46,542 nucleotides of DNA from UBA2219 sp964612075 (lineage in GTDB: Bacteria > Desulfobacterota > Deferrimicrobia > Deferrimicrobiales > Deferrimicrobiaceae): the NCBI GenBank assembly GCA_964612075.1, contig CAZTFC010000017.1, positions 1 to 46,542 on the forward strand, in the 5' to 3' direction. Positions 6,481 to 16,527 of this stretch are shown piece after piece. The notes under the pieces were generated by a model, which was not told the origin of the DNA, did no database searches, and worked only from the letters and a program-made list of their open reading frames with translations. A program made the position numbers and the translations under genes. Each line of letters opens with the position of its first letter. Within the stretch, counting starts at the first letter, position 1.

Positions 6481-9400
6481 ATGCTATCCCGATTCTTCCT
6501 CGACCGGCCGGTGTTCGCCTGGGTCATCGCCATCATCCTGATGGTGGCGGGCGGCCTCGCCATCTATAACCTGCCGATCTCGCAGTACCCGCCCATCGCC
6601 CCGCCGTCCATCGCCATCGACGCCTACTACCCGGGCGCCTCCGCGGAGACCGTCGAGGACAGCGTCACGCAGATCATCGAGCAGAAGATGACCGGCTTCG
6701 ACAAGATGCTCTATCTTTCCGCCCAGAGCAGCTCGGCCGGCACTTCCCGCATCGAGCTGACCTTCGCCCCCGGGACCGACCCGGATCTTGCCTGGGCGCA
6801 GGTGCAGAACAAGCTCCAGCTCGCCATGGCGAGCCTCCCGGACACGGTCCAGCGCTCGGGCGTCAAGGTCAGCAAGTCCACCCGGAACTGGCTGATCCTG
6901 GTGGGCCTCGTGTCCGAGGACGGCAGCATGGACGGCAACGACCTGCGGGACTATGCCCAGTCCAACCTCGAGAAGGTCATCGCGCGGGTGCCGGGCGTCG
7001 GCGAGGTGGAGACCTTCGGGACGCAGTACGCCATGCGCGTCTGGCTCGACCCCGGCAAGCTGACGGATTACCGGGTCTCGGTCGAGGAGATCATCGGGGC
7101 GATCCAGAGCTACAACGTCGAGGTCTCCGCCGGGCAGTTCGGCGGCGCGCCGGCGGTGTGGGGGCAGCGGCTGAACGCGACCATCACCGTCCAGAGCATG
7201 CTGAAGTCGCCGGAGGAGTTCGCCTACATCCCCGTCCGCACGAACCCGGACGGTTCCGTCGTCCGGATCAGGGACGTGGGACGCACGGAGCTGGGTACGG
7301 AGACGTATGACATCCAGGGGTACCACAACGGCAGGCCTTCCGCCATCCTGGCGATCCGGCAGGCGGCCGGCGCCAACGCGCTCGAGACGGCCGACAGCGT
7401 CCGTTCGAAGATGGAGGAGATGAGCCGGTATTTCCCGAAAGGGATGAAGGTCGTCTACCCCTACGACACGACCCCCTTCGTCCGGGTGGCGATCAAGGAA
7501 GTCGTGAAGACGCTGTTCGAGGCGGTCCTGCTGGTCTTCCTGGTCATGTTCCTTTTCATGGGGAACATGCGGGCCACCCTCATCCCGACCATCGCGGTGC
7601 CCGTGGTGCTCCTGGGCACCTTCGGGGTCCTCGGCCTCTTCGGCTTCTCCATCAACATGCTGACGATGTTCGGGGTGGTCCTGGCCATCGGGCTCCTGGT
7701 GGACGACGCGATCGTCGTGGTCGAGAACGTCGAGCGGATCATGAGCGAGGAGGGGCTTTCCCCCCTGGAGGCCACGCGCAAGTCGATGGACCAGATCACC
7801 AGCGCCCTGATCGGCATCGGGCTGGTGCTCTCCGCGGTGTTCGGCCCGATGGCGTTCTTCGGCGGCTCCACCGGCGTCATCTACCGGCAATTCTCCATCA
7901 CCATCATCTCGTCCATGCTGCTCTCCGTGGTCGTGGCCCTCATCCTGACGCCGGTCCTCTGCGCGTCGCTCCTCAAGCCCGTGGGCAAGGGGCACGAGGC
8001 GGCGGAAGGCGGCATCCCGTTCCTGCGCCCGTTTTTCCGGTGGTTCAACGGGCTCTTCTTCCGGTCGAGGGAGAGGTACCTGAAGGAGGTCGCGCGGGCC
8101 CTTTCCGCCCGGAAGCGCTACCTGGCCGGCTTCGTCCTCATCGTGGCCGCGTTCGTCTTCCTGTTCCAGCGGATGCCCACCTCCTACCTGCCGGACGAGG
8201 ACCAGGGGATGATGATGGTCCAGGCGATGCTGCCGGCGAACACGCCGATGGAGTTGACCGAGGGCGTCATGACGAGGATCCGGGACCACCTGCTCACGAA
8301 CGAGCCGGAAACGGTCGAATCGGTCATGAACGTCGCCGGGATCAGCTTCGCCGGGCGGGGACAGAACATGGGAATGGCGTTCGTGCGGCTGCGGGACTGG
8401 GACCTGCGGGACCGGGCGGACCTGAAGGTCGACGCCCTGGCCGGAAGGTCGATGCGGATGTTTTCCCAATACCGCGACGCGATGGTGTTCGCCTTCCCGC
8501 CCCCGTCGGTCATCGAGCTGGGGAACGCCCGGGGCTTCGACTTCCAGCTCCTGGACCGCGGCGGCGTCGGCCATGAAAAGCTGATGGAGGCGCGCAACAT
8601 GCTGCTCGGCATGGCGGCGCGCGACCCGCGGCTCAGGAACGTCCGTCCCAACGGGATGGAGGACACGCCCCAGTACCGCGTGGACGTGGACTGGGAGAAG
8701 GCGGGGGCCCTCGGGGTCCCCTTGAGCTCCATCAACTCCACCATATCGGCGGCCTTCGGAAGCGCCTACGTCAACGACTTCATCCAGGCAGGGCGCGTCA
8801 AGCGGGTGTACGTCCAGGCGGACGCCCCGTACCGGATGCTTCCGAAGGACGTGGACAAGCTCTACGTGCGCAACTCGTCCGGGAAGATGGTCCCGTTCTC
8901 CGCCTTCGCGAAGGGCCGCTGGACGTCGGGCTCCCCGAAGCTGGAGCGGTTCAACGGCTTCCCGTCCATCAACATCCAGGGCGAGCCGGCCGAGGGGAGG
9001 TCTTCCGGAGAGGCGATGGCGGCCATGGAGGAGATCGCCTCGAAGCTTCCTCAGGGGATCGGCTTCGACTGGACCGGGCTTTCCTACCAGGAGCGGCTTT
9101 CGGGGAAGCAGGCGGGGCCGCTGTACGCTTTTTCCGTCCTCGTGATCTTCCTGTGCCTTGCCGCGCTCTACGAGAGCTGGCCGATCCCGATCTCGATCCT
9201 CATGGCGCTGCCGCTCGGGGCCATCGGCGGCGTGATCGCCACGAGCCTCAAAGGGATGCCCAACGACGTATATTTCCAGATCGGGCTGCTCACCACCCTC
9301 GGCCTGACCACGAAGAACGCCATCCTGATCGTGCAGTTCGCCAAGATCCGGGTGGAGGAGGGGATGGGGCTGATCGAGGCGACCCTGGAGGCGTCGAAGC

Positions 9401-9669
9401 TCCGGCTGCGGCCGATCGTCATGACGTCGCTCGCCTTCGGGTTCGGCGTCCTGCCGCTGGCCATCGCGAGCGGCGCGGGCGCGGGGGCGCAGCGCGGCAT
9501 CGGCGTGGGCGTGATCGGCGGCGTGGTGACCGCCACCTTCCTGGTGACGCTGTTCGCCCCGCTCTTCTACGTGCTGATCTACAGCCTGTCCGGGAAGCAC
9601 AGGAAGCAGGAGGCGGCCCGGCTCGCCGAGGCGAAAGCGACCGGATCGGGGGAACCGAACAATGACTAG
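6481..9669 (+). CDS. RND multidrug efflux transporter, HAE1 family
   Basis: A 1062-residue AcrB/MexB-type proton-driven exporter that forms the inner-membrane trimer of the pump. It has the expected layout: TM1 (FAWVIAIILMVAGGLAIYNLP), a large periplasmic loop, TM2-6, a second loop and TM8-12. The proton-relay residues are intact: the Asp-Asp pair in GLLVDDAIVVVENVERI and the lysine in TTKNAILIVQFAK. The C-terminal GAGAGAQRGIGVGVIGG stretch is also typical. GGAGG precedes the ATG. The stop overlaps the start of the outer-membrane factor by eight bases. The substrate range cannot be read from sequence. Confidence 0.96.
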   Translation: MLSRFFLDRPVFAWVIAIILMVAGGLAIYNLPISQYPPIAPPSIAIDAYYPGASAETVEDSVTQIIEQKMTGFDKMLYLSAQSSSAGTSRIELTFAPGTDPDLAWAQVQNKLQLAMASLPDTVQRSGVKVSKSTRNWLILVGLVSEDGSMDGNDLRDYAQSNLEKVIARVPGVGEVETFGTQYAMRVWLDPGKLTDYRVSVEEIIGAIQSYNVEVSAGQFGGAPAVWGQRLNATITVQSMLKSPEEFAYIPVRTNPDGSVVRIRDVGRTELGTETYDIQGYHNGRPSAILAIRQAAGANALETADSVRSKMEEMSRYFPKGMKVVYPYDTTPFVRVAIKEVVKTLFEAVLLVFLVMFLFMGNMRATLIPTIAVPVVLLGTFGVLGLFGFSINMLTMFGVVLAIGLLVDDAIVVVENVERIMSEEGLSPLEATRKSMDQITSALIGIGLVLSAVFGPMAFFGGSTGVIYRQFSITIISSMLLSVVVALILTPVLCASLLKPVGKGHEAAEGGIPFLRPFFRWFNGLFFRSRERYLKEVARALSARKRYLAGFVLIVAAFVFLFQRMPTSYLPDEDQGMMMVQAMLPANTPMELTEGVMTRIRDHLLTNEPETVESVMNVAGISFAGRGQNMGMAFVRLRDWDLRDRADLKVDALAGRSMRMFSQYRDAMVFAFPPPSVIELGNARGFDFQLLDRGGVGHEKLMEARNMLLGMAARDPRLRNVRPNGMEDTPQYRVDVDWEKAGALGVPLSSINSTISAAFGSAYVNDFIQAGRVKRVYVQADAPYRMLPKDVDKLYVRNSSGKMVPFSAFAKGRWTSGSPKLERFNGFPSINIQGEPAEGRSSGEAMAAMEEIASKLPQGIGFDWTGLSYQERLSGKQAGPLYAFSVLVIFLCLAALYESWPIPISILMALPLGAIGGVIATSLKGMPNDVYFQIGLLTTLGLTTKNAILIVQFAKIRVEEGMGLIEATLEASKLRLRPIVMTSLAFGFGVLPLAIASGAGAGAQRGIGVGVIGGVVTATFLVTLFAPLFYVLIYSLSGKHRKQEAARLAEAKATGSGEPNND

Positions 9670-11098
9670 GCTCCGGAGACTTCTTCTGGCCGCGGCCGCC
9701 GCTTTCCTTGGCGGCTGCTCGCTGGCCCCTGAATACTCGAGGCCCGAGGCGCCGGTCCAGGCCGCCTGGCCGGCCGGCACCGCGTACGACAACGCGCAGG
9801 TTTCCGCCGGCGCTCCTCCCGCGGCGGAGGTGCCGTGGAAGGAGGTCTTCCCCGACGAGCGGCTCCGAAAGGTCGTCGGGATGGCGCTCGAAAACAACCG
9901 CTCCCTGCGGGTCGCCGCCCTGAACGTGGAGTACGCCCGGGCGCTTTACGGCGTCCAGCGGTCGGAGCTGTTCCCGACGGTCAACGCCTCCGCCGCGGGG
10001 GCGAAGCAGCGGGTGCCCGCCGACCTGTCGCGGAGCGGGTTGGTCAACCGGCCCGAGGAATACAACGTCAACCTGGGGATCGCCGCATGGGAGATCGATT
10101 TCTTCGGCCGCATCCGGAACCTGAGGGACGCCGCGCTCGAGGAATACCTCGCCACCGAGCAGGCGCGCCGCAGCGCACGGATCCTGCTGGTGTCGGAAGT
10201 CGCCAACGCCTGGCTTTCCCTGGCCGCGGACCGGGAAACCCTTCGGCTGGCCCGGTCCACCAAGGAGACCCAGCAGGCGGCGTACGACCTGATCCGGAAG
10301 CGGTACGACGTCGGGCTCCTGCCGGAGCTCGACCTGCGCCAGGCGCAGACGCGGGTGGACGCCGCCCGGGCCGACGCGGCCCTCTACGAGCGCCGGGTCG
10401 CGCAGGACCGGAACGCGCTGGAGCTGCTGGCCGGGGGCAAGGTGCCGGACGAGCTCCTTCCGGCGGACCTCGACACGGTCGCTCCGCCGAAGGAGGTCGC
10501 CGCCGGGCTCCCCTCCGACGTGCTGCTGCGCCGCCCGGACATCCTGCAGGCGGAGAGCCTGCTCCGGGCCGAGAACGCGAACATCGGCGCCGCCCGGGCG
10601 ACGCTCTTTCCCCGCATCTCCCTGACCGCCTCGTTCGGGACGTCGAGCGCGGAACTCTCGAACCTGTTCAAGAGCGGGCAGGAGTCGTGGAACTTCGCGC
10701 CGCGGGTCGTCCTTCCCATCTTCGACGCCCGCTCGTGGGCGGCGCTGGACGCGGTCAAGGTGCGCAGGGAGATCGCGGTGGCGCAGTACGAGAAGGCCAT
10801 CCAGTCGGCGTTCCGGGAAGTGGCCGACGCCCTCGCGGCGAAGGGGACGATCGAGGAGCAGCTCGCCGCTCAACAGTCGCTGGCCGAGGCCGTGGAGGCG
10901 ACGTACCGGCTTTCCGGCCTGCGCTACGAGAAGGGGATCGACAGCTACTTGAGCGTCCTGGACGCCCAGCGCTCCCTCTATGCCGCGCAGCAGGGGCTGA
11001 TCTCGGTCCGCCTGGCGCGGCTCGCCGCGCGGGTGAACCTCTACGCCGTGCTGGGCGGCGGGGGCGACGAGGACGCGTCTTCCGCCGGGGAGCGCTGA
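9662..11098 (+). CDS. RND outer-membrane efflux lipoprotein (NodT/OprM family)
   Basis: A 478-residue TolC-like channel completing the pump. A lipoprotein signal peptide (RRLLLAAAAAFLGGCS) places a cysteine at the mature N-terminus. Two outer-membrane-efflux repeats follow, at about residues 60-250 and 265-460. Conserved features include EIDFFGRIRNLRDAALEEY, DLRQAQTRVDAARADAALYE, LLRRPDILQAESLLRAENANIGAARA and GLRYEKGIDSYLSVLDAQR. It is translationally coupled to the RND gene (ATG at 9662, RND stop at 9667-9669). It ends ten bases from the convergent TerC-family gene, with no terminator visible between them. Confidence 0.94.
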   Translation: MTRLRRLLLAAAAAFLGGCSLAPEYSRPEAPVQAAWPAGTAYDNAQVSAGAPPAAEVPWKEVFPDERLRKVVGMALENNRSLRVAALNVEYARALYGVQRSELFPTVNASAAGAKQRVPADLSRSGLVNRPEEYNVNLGIAAWEIDFFGRIRNLRDAALEEYLATEQARRSARILLVSEVANAWLSLAADRETLRLARSTKETQQAAYDLIRKRYDVGLLPELDLRQAQTRVDAARADAALYERRVAQDRNALELLAGGKVPDELLPADLDTVAPPKEVAAGLPSDVLLRRPDILQAESLLRAENANIGAARATLFPRISLTASFGTSSAELSNLFKSGQESWNFAPRVVLPIFDARSWAALDAVKVRREIAVAQYEKAIQSAFREVADALAAKGTIEEQLAAQQSLAEAVEATYRLSGLRYEKGIDSYLSVLDAQRSLYAAQQGLISVRLARLAARVNLYAVLGGGGDEDASSAGER

Positions 11099-11108
11099 AG
11101 GGCGGCGG

Positions 11109-11873
<765 letters not shown>

Positions 11874-12109
11874 CGGGCGAACCTCCCGCGGGTTTGGGCC
11901 AGTATACCGTTTCGGGTGAAATATCCTTTTATAATGTGAAGTTGTGCCGGATTCCCACGGTCCGTGGCAGGGGGGCGTCCGCGCCCGATTGCCGCTTCCC
12001 GGACCCGCCGGCGCCGTGTTATCATGGTTCCAATTCACCGGTTACGGCCCAATTCCAATCCAAAGTCGATAGGCCGTGGGAGACCCGGGAACGCCGGGAG
12101 GCAAAGGAA

Positions 12110-12886
12110 ATGGACGAACTCGTCATCGCCGGTCGGAAGTTCAAGTCGCGGCTTTTGATCGGCACCGGGAAGTTCTCCTCGAACCAGGCCATGCTGGAGG
12201 CCATGGAGGCCTCGGGGAGCGACATCGTCACCGTGGCGCTGCGGCGCGTCGACATCGACAACCCCGAAGACTACATGCTCAAGCACATAGACCGCCACAA
12301 GTACCTGCTGCTTCCCAACACCAGCGGCGCCCGCGACTGCGAGGAGGCGGTGCGCCTGGCCCGCCTGTCCCGCGCCGCCGGCTGCGAGCCGTGGATCAAG
12401 CTGGAGGTCACCCCCGACCCCTACTACCTGCTGCCGGACCCGATCGAGACCTACAAGGCCGCGCAGATCCTGGTCAAGGACGGCTTCACCGTGCTCCCCT
12501 ACATCAACGCCGACCCGATCCTGGCCAAGCATCTCCAGGAGATCGGCTGTGCCACGGTCATGCCGCTGGGTGCCCCCATCGGCACCAACAAGGGGGTGCG
12601 GACCCGGGACAACATCGCCATCATCATCGAGCAGGCCCATGTTCCCGTGGTCGTGGACGCCGGGCTGGGCGCTCCTTCCCACGCCGCCGAGGCCATGGAG
12701 ATGGGCGCCGACGCGGTGCTGGTCAACACGGCGCTGGCCGTCTCCCCCAACCCGGGGATGATGGCCGCCGCCTTCAAGAAAGGGGTCGAGGCGGGGCGCG
12801 AGGCGTTCCTCGCCGGGCTCGGCAAGCAGCGCAAGTTCGCCGAGGCCTCCAGCCCGCTGACCGGCTTCCTGAGGGACGAGAAATGA
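12110..12886 (+). CDS. thiG: Thiazole synthase ThiG
   Basis: A 258-residue TIM-barrel enzyme that forms the thiazole phosphate ring of thiamine from DXP, dehydroglycine and ThiS thiocarboxylate. Lys97 in EPWIKLEV matches the Schiff-base lysine of the family. The phosphate-binding segments VMPLGAPIGTNKG and VVVDAGLGAPSHAAEAMEMG are intact. The ATG at 12110 fits the normal MDELVIAGRKF start and has GGGAGG and AAAGGA upstream. It overlaps thiH by four bases. The 236-base stretch before it holds a TATAAT (11930-11935) but no TPP riboswitch core that I can recognise, and no thiS-like gene. Confidence 0.95.
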   Translation: MDELVIAGRKFKSRLLIGTGKFSSNQAMLEAMEASGSDIVTVALRRVDIDNPEDYMLKHIDRHKYLLLPNTSGARDCEEAVRLARLSRAAGCEPWIKLEVTPDPYYLLPDPIETYKAAQILVKDGFTVLPYINADPILAKHLQEIGCATVMPLGAPIGTNKGVRTRDNIAIIIEQAHVPVVVDAGLGAPSHAAEAMEMGADAVLVNTALAVSPNPGMMAAAFKKGVEAGREAFLAGLGKQRKFAEASSPLTGFLRDEK

Positions 12887-14007
12887 GCTTCCTGGACGAG
12901 TTCAAGAAGTACGACCAAAAGCGGGTGCTGGACCGCATCATGGGCAGGACGGCCCAGGACGTGGAGCGGGCTCTCCAGTCCGAGCGTCCCGGCATCGAGG
13001 AATTCGAGGCGCTCATCTCCCCGGCCGCGGAAGGCTACCTGGAGCAGATGGCGGAGCGCTCCCACCGGACCACGCTGCAGCGCTTCGGCAACAACATCCA
13101 GATGTACGTCCCGCTCTACATCTCCAACGAATGCACCAACGGCTGCGTCTACTGCGGCTTCAACGCCGAGAACCCGGTCCACCGGAAGACCCTCTCCCTC
13201 GACGAGATCGAGCGGGAGGCGCTGGCGCTGCACCGCCAGGAGTTCCGGCACGTCCTGGTCCTGACCGGCGAGGCGCCCAACGCCGTCCGGAACGAGGATC
13301 TGGCGGCGGCCATCCGGAAGATCCGCCCGCTGTTCAGCTCGATCAGCATCGAGGTCTACCCGATGGACGTCGACGGCTACCGCTCCATGGTGGAGGCGGG
13401 CGTGGACGGCCTCACCATCTACCAGGAAACCTACGACCCGGAGCTGTACAGGAAACTCCACCTCTACGGGAAGAAGCGCGATTTCCTGTGGCGCCTGGGG
13501 ACCCCGGAAAGGGGAGGGGAAGCGGGGCTGCGATGGATCGGCATCGGCGCGCTTCTCGGGCTGGGCGATTTCTACGTCGAGACCTTCTTCACCGGGCTGC
13601 ACGCGCTCTATCTCGCACACCGCTTCTGGCGCACCCGGGTTTCCGTCTCCTTCCCGCGCATCCGGCCGGCGGAAGGCGGGTTCGCTCCGCTCTACGAGGT
13701 CAGCGACAGGCAGATGGTGCAGGGGATCTGCGCCATGCGCATCCTTCTCCCCGATTGCGGCCTGACCCTGTCGACGCGGGAAAGCGCCCGGTTCCGCGAC
13801 AACCTCATCCCGCTGGGGGTCACGCAGATGAGCGCGGGCTCCTCGACGGCGCCCGGCGGCTACTCCCACCAGGACGAGGGCACGGGGCAGTTCAACATCG
13901 ACGACGACCGTTCTCCGGAGGAAATCAGCCGCGTCATCCGCTCCAAGGGGTATGAAGCGGTATGGAAGGACTGGGACGCCGCCTTTCTCCAGGCCAACGT
14001 TTCCTGA
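12883..14007 (+). CDS. thiH: 2-iminoacetate synthase ThiH (radical SAM)
   Basis: A 374-residue radical SAM enzyme that cleaves tyrosine to dehydroglycine, the substrate of ThiG, releasing p-cresol. Cys84, Cys88 and Cys91 form the C-X3-C-X2-C motif (NECTNGCVYCGFN) that binds the 4Fe-4S cluster. The barrel continues through VLTGEAP, SIEVYPM and GLTIYQETYDPELYRKLH. The C-terminal BATS-like region ends with STRESARFRDNLIPLGVTQM and STAPGGYS. An oxygen-sensitive tyrosine lyase (rather than the aerobic glycine oxidase ThiO) suits an anaerobe or facultative organism. Start overlaps the thiG stop in an ATGA arrangement. Confidence 0.95.
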   Translation: MSFLDEFKKYDQKRVLDRIMGRTAQDVERALQSERPGIEEFEALISPAAEGYLEQMAERSHRTTLQRFGNNIQMYVPLYISNECTNGCVYCGFNAENPVHRKTLSLDEIEREALALHRQEFRHVLVLTGEAPNAVRNEDLAAAIRKIRPLFSSISIEVYPMDVDGYRSMVEAGVDGLTIYQETYDPELYRKLHLYGKKRDFLWRLGTPERGGEAGLRWIGIGALLGLGDFYVETFFTGLHALYLAHRFWRTRVSVSFPRIRPAEGGFAPLYEVSDRQMVQGICAMRILLPDCGLTLSTRESARFRDNLIPLGVTQMSAGSSTAPGGYSHQDEGTGQFNIDDDRSPEEISRVIRSKGYEAVWKDWDAAFLQANVS

Positions 14008-14045
14008 CAGGGCGCCGCCCGGCGCCCGTTCCCCGCTCCGATTCC

Positions 14046-14080
14046 CCGGCGGTTCGCGCGCGCGCGGCCGCCGGTTTTTT
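14046..14080 (+). terminator. Rho-independent terminator after thiGH
   Basis: CCGGCGG (14046-14052) pairs with CCGCCGG (14068-14074) and is followed by six T residues (14075-14080). A second hairpin without a T tract, GGGCGCC/GGCGCCC at 14010-14027, lies just after the thiH stop and may add to 3' end stability. Confidence 0.75.
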
Positions 14081-14183
14081 CCCCGCTCTCACCGGGCCGT
14101 CCCTTCCCCGACGGGCCCCATTCCCGTCGTTCCCGGCCGGGTCGGAACCGGCATCCCCAACACCGGTTTTTCGAAAATCGTTC

Positions 14184-14212
14184 TTGACAAGATTTCTTAT
14201 ATAGGAGATATT
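14184..14212 (+). promoter_or_regulatory. Promoter of the PerR-like/katA operon
   Basis: TTGACA (14184-14189, perfect -35), a 17-base spacer and GATATT (14207-14212). The surrounding DNA is very AT-rich for this genome and has repeated TTCTTAT half-sites plus a TTAT-N6-ATAA dyad at about 14214-14227. These could be a PerR/Fur-type operator. The promoter is clear; the operator is only suggestive. Confidence 0.6.
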
Positions 14213-14249
14213 CTTATTTACTTATAAATCCTGCATAGGGACGAGCCGC

Positions 14250-14747
14250 ATGGAGATCGCCCCCGAAACGCTGGACGAGAGGGTTGGCCGTTTCGTGGAA
14301 GGGCTCAAAGCCGTCGGTGTGACGCCCCAGCGGCTCGAGATCTTCCGCGAGGTGGCGAAATCCGCGGACCATCCCGACGTGGAGACGGTCTTCCGCGGAG
14401 TCCGGAAACGTCTGCCCACCGTGTCGCTCGACACCGTGTACAGGACGCTGTGGTCGCTGATCGACCTGGGCCTCCTGTCCACCGTCGGCCATTCGCGGGA
14501 GCGGGTCCGGTTCGACGCCAACATGGGCTCCCACCACCATTTCGTGTGCGAGGCCTGCGGCGTCATGTGGGATTTCCAGAGCGACGAGTTCGACCGTGTG
14601 CGCGTTCCCGACGTCGTCCGGAAGCTCGGGAGCCCGCAGAAGACCCAGGTGGAGATCCGGGGCATCTGCACCCGGTGCTCCGGAGAGACAACATCGAGAA
14701 ACTGCGCTTCGCGCAGGAAGGAGGCCAGATGGAAAAGAAGAAGCTGA
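14250..14747 (+). CDS. perR: Fur-family regulator, PerR-like peroxide sensor
   Basis: 165 residues. The N-terminal winged helix spans about residues 15-90 (VGVTPQRLEIFREVAK, LPTVSLDTVYRTLWSLIDLGLL). His41 in SADHPD is at the position of the oxidisable His37 of Bacillus PerR, and VRFDANMGSHHHFVCEACG supplies further metal ligands. Two C-X-X-C pairs (CEAC and CTRC) make the structural zinc site. After the second pair a basic tail, not typical of PerR, runs 19 bases into katA and contains the katA ribosome site. With a catalase directly downstream, a peroxide-sensing repressor is the best reading; zinc or iron Fur is less likely. Confidence 0.85.
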   Translation: MEIAPETLDERVGRFVEGLKAVGVTPQRLEIFREVAKSADHPDVETVFRGVRKRLPTVSLDTVYRTLWSLIDLGLLSTVGHSRERVRFDANMGSHHHFVCEACGVMWDFQSDEFDRVRVPDVVRKLGSPQKTQVEIRGICTRCSGETTSRNCASRRKEARWKRRS

Positions 14748-16192
14748 CCAACAACGCGGGAGCCCCCGTCGTCGACAACCAGAACATGATGACCGCCGGG
14801 CCGCGAGGGCCGGTGCTGCTCCAGGACGTTTGGTACCTCGAGAAGATGGCGCACTTCGACCGGGAGGTGATCCCCGAGCGCCGCATGCACGCCAAGGGCT
14901 CCGGGGCCTTCGGCACCTTCACCGTCACCCATGACATCACGAAATACACCCGGGCGAAGATCTTCTCCGAGGTGGGGAAAAAGACCGAGATGTTCGCGCG
15001 CTTCTCCACGGTGGCCGGGGAGCGCGGCGCGGCCGACGCCGAGCGCGATATCCGGGGATTCGCCTTGAAGTTCTACACCGAGGAGGGGAACTGGGACCTG
15101 GTGGGCAACAACACCCCCGTCTTCTTCATCCGGGACGCCAAGAAGTTCCCCGACCTGAACCACGTCGTCAAGAGGGACCCCCGCACCAATCTCCGCAGCG
15201 CGAAGAACAACTGGGACTGGTGGACGCTTCTTCCGGAGGCGCTGCACCAGGTCACCGTCGTCATGAGCGACCGAGGCATCCCTGCCTCCTACCGCCACAT
15301 GCACGGCTTCGGAAGCCACACCTTCAGCTTCATCAACGCGAAGAAGGAGCGGTACTGGGTCAAGTTCCACCTGCGCACCCAGCAGGGGATCAAGAACCTG
15401 ACCGACGAGGAGGCGGAAAAGGTCGTCGGGAAGTGCCGCGAGTCCCACCAGCGGGATCTGTACGAAAGCATCGAGAAGGGGGACTTCCCCCGCTGGACCA
15501 TGTACGTCCAGGTCATGCCCGAGGAGGACGCCGAGAAGGTGGCCTATCACCCGTTCGACCTCACCAAGGTATGGCCGAAGGCGGATTACCCGCTGATCGA
15601 GGTGGGCGTCATGGAGCTGAACAAGAACCCGGAGAACTACTTCGCCGACGTCGAGCAGGCGGCCTTCAACCCGGCCAACGTCGTCCCGGGGATCGGTTTC
15701 TCGCCCGACAAGATGCTGCAGGGGCGCCTCTTCTCCTACGGCGACGCCCAGCGCTACCGGCTCGGCGTGAACCACCACCTGATCCCGGTCAACATGTCCC
15801 GCTGCGGGCACCACAGCTACCACCGGGACGGATTCATGCGGGTGGACGGCAACTACGGCAGCACCCTGGGCTACGAGCCGAACAGCTACGGGGAATGGCA
15901 GGAGCAGCCCGAGTTCGCCGAGCCGCCGCTGAAGATCAACGGCGCCGCCGACCACTGGAACTTCCGCGAGGACGACGACGACTACTATTCGCAGCCGGGC
16001 AAGCTGTTCCGGCTGATGACCGCGAAGCAGAAGGAAGCGCTCTTCGGGAACACCGCGCGGGCGATGGGCGACATCCCCAAGGAGATCAAGTACCGGCACA
16101 TCCTCAACTGCTACAAGGCCGACCCGGATTACGGCCAGGGCGTGGCGGACGCGCTTGGGATCCCGCTGAAGGAAGTGCCCGGGATCAAGTAG
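14729..16192 (+). CDS. katA: Monofunctional heme catalase (small-subunit type)
   Basis: A 487-residue cytosolic catalase that dismutates hydrogen peroxide. Active-site His54 lies in ERRMHAKGSGAFG, the distal asparagine in GNNTPVFFIRDA, and the proximal heme tyrosine in RLFSYGDAQRYRLG. NADPH-clade features such as RGFALKFYTEEGNWD are present. Length is typical of small-subunit (clade 3) catalases. ATG 14729 follows a strong GGAAGGAGG at 14716-14724, inside the 3' end of the regulator gene, so translation of the two is coupled. Regulation by the adjacent PerR-like protein is inferred. A terminator follows at 16223. Confidence 0.97.
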   Translation: MEKKKLTNNAGAPVVDNQNMMTAGPRGPVLLQDVWYLEKMAHFDREVIPERRMHAKGSGAFGTFTVTHDITKYTRAKIFSEVGKKTEMFARFSTVAGERGAADAERDIRGFALKFYTEEGNWDLVGNNTPVFFIRDAKKFPDLNHVVKRDPRTNLRSAKNNWDWWTLLPEALHQVTVVMSDRGIPASYRHMHGFGSHTFSFINAKKERYWVKFHLRTQQGIKNLTDEEAEKVVGKCRESHQRDLYESIEKGDFPRWTMYVQVMPEEDAEKVAYHPFDLTKVWPKADYPLIEVGVMELNKNPENYFADVEQAAFNPANVVPGIGFSPDKMLQGRLFSYGDAQRYRLGVNHHLIPVNMSRCGHHSYHRDGFMRVDGNYGSTLGYEPNSYGEWQEQPEFAEPPLKINGAADHWNFREDDDDYYSQPGKLFRLMTAKQKEALFGNTARAMGDIPKEIKYRHILNCYKADPDYGQGVADALGIPLKEVPGIK

Positions 16193-16527
16193 GCGCGGCG
16201 TTCGTCCTTCGAAGCACCGACGGGGGCTGCCCGGCTTTCGCGCCGGGCGGCCCCTTCGTTTTTCCTCCCGATTCGCCCTGGCCGCAGCGCATTTCATTGT
16301 ATGCTGAAGGAAACCCACGGGCTTGGCCGATTTCGCCCGTCGACCTTTCCCGGCAGCATTCCACGCGCTCGCGCCCCGGGCGGGGATGCCGCCTCCGAAG
16401 CCCGGGCGGCTTCCGCCTCCATCAGTCCGCCCTGATCCATTGCCGGGCTCCGACGAAACCCTGCCGGGACGGGCATTCCCTTTCGGCCCATGACGGCGGT
16501 TCCTTCCGGCCGCAGGGGGGTTTCGCC
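16193..16527. other. Intergenic region between katA and the P-type ATPase
   Basis: It holds the katA terminator at 16223-16263. The remaining 264 bases have no supported gene. A TATGCT near 16295 could be a -10 element, but no good -35 accompanies it. The frame of the downstream ATPase is open through this stretch, but the composition is non-coding and there is no matching family N-terminus. I see no metal-sensing riboswitch. Confidence 0.6.
16223..16263 (+). terminator. Rho-independent terminator after katA
   Basis: A 13-base-pair stem, GGGGCTGCCCGGC (16223-16235) with GCCGGGCGGCCCC (16242-16254), has one G-U pair and a six-base loop. It is followed by TTCGTTTTT. Confidence 0.85.

Noticed and set aside
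6484..9897. Very long open frame (over 1100 codons) antisense to the RND transporter
   Set aside because: It is rich in Arg, His, Asp and Gly repeats typical of GC-rich antisense frames, matches no family, and mirrors a clearly real gene.
11941..12109. TPP riboswitch before thiG
   Set aside because: The conserved CTGAGA and the second aptamer core could not be found by eye. A covariance-model search would be decisive.
15220..16527. In-frame 5' extension of the P-type ATPase through katA and its terminator
   Set aside because: It runs across a strong terminator and a real gene in another frame. Homology begins at 16528.
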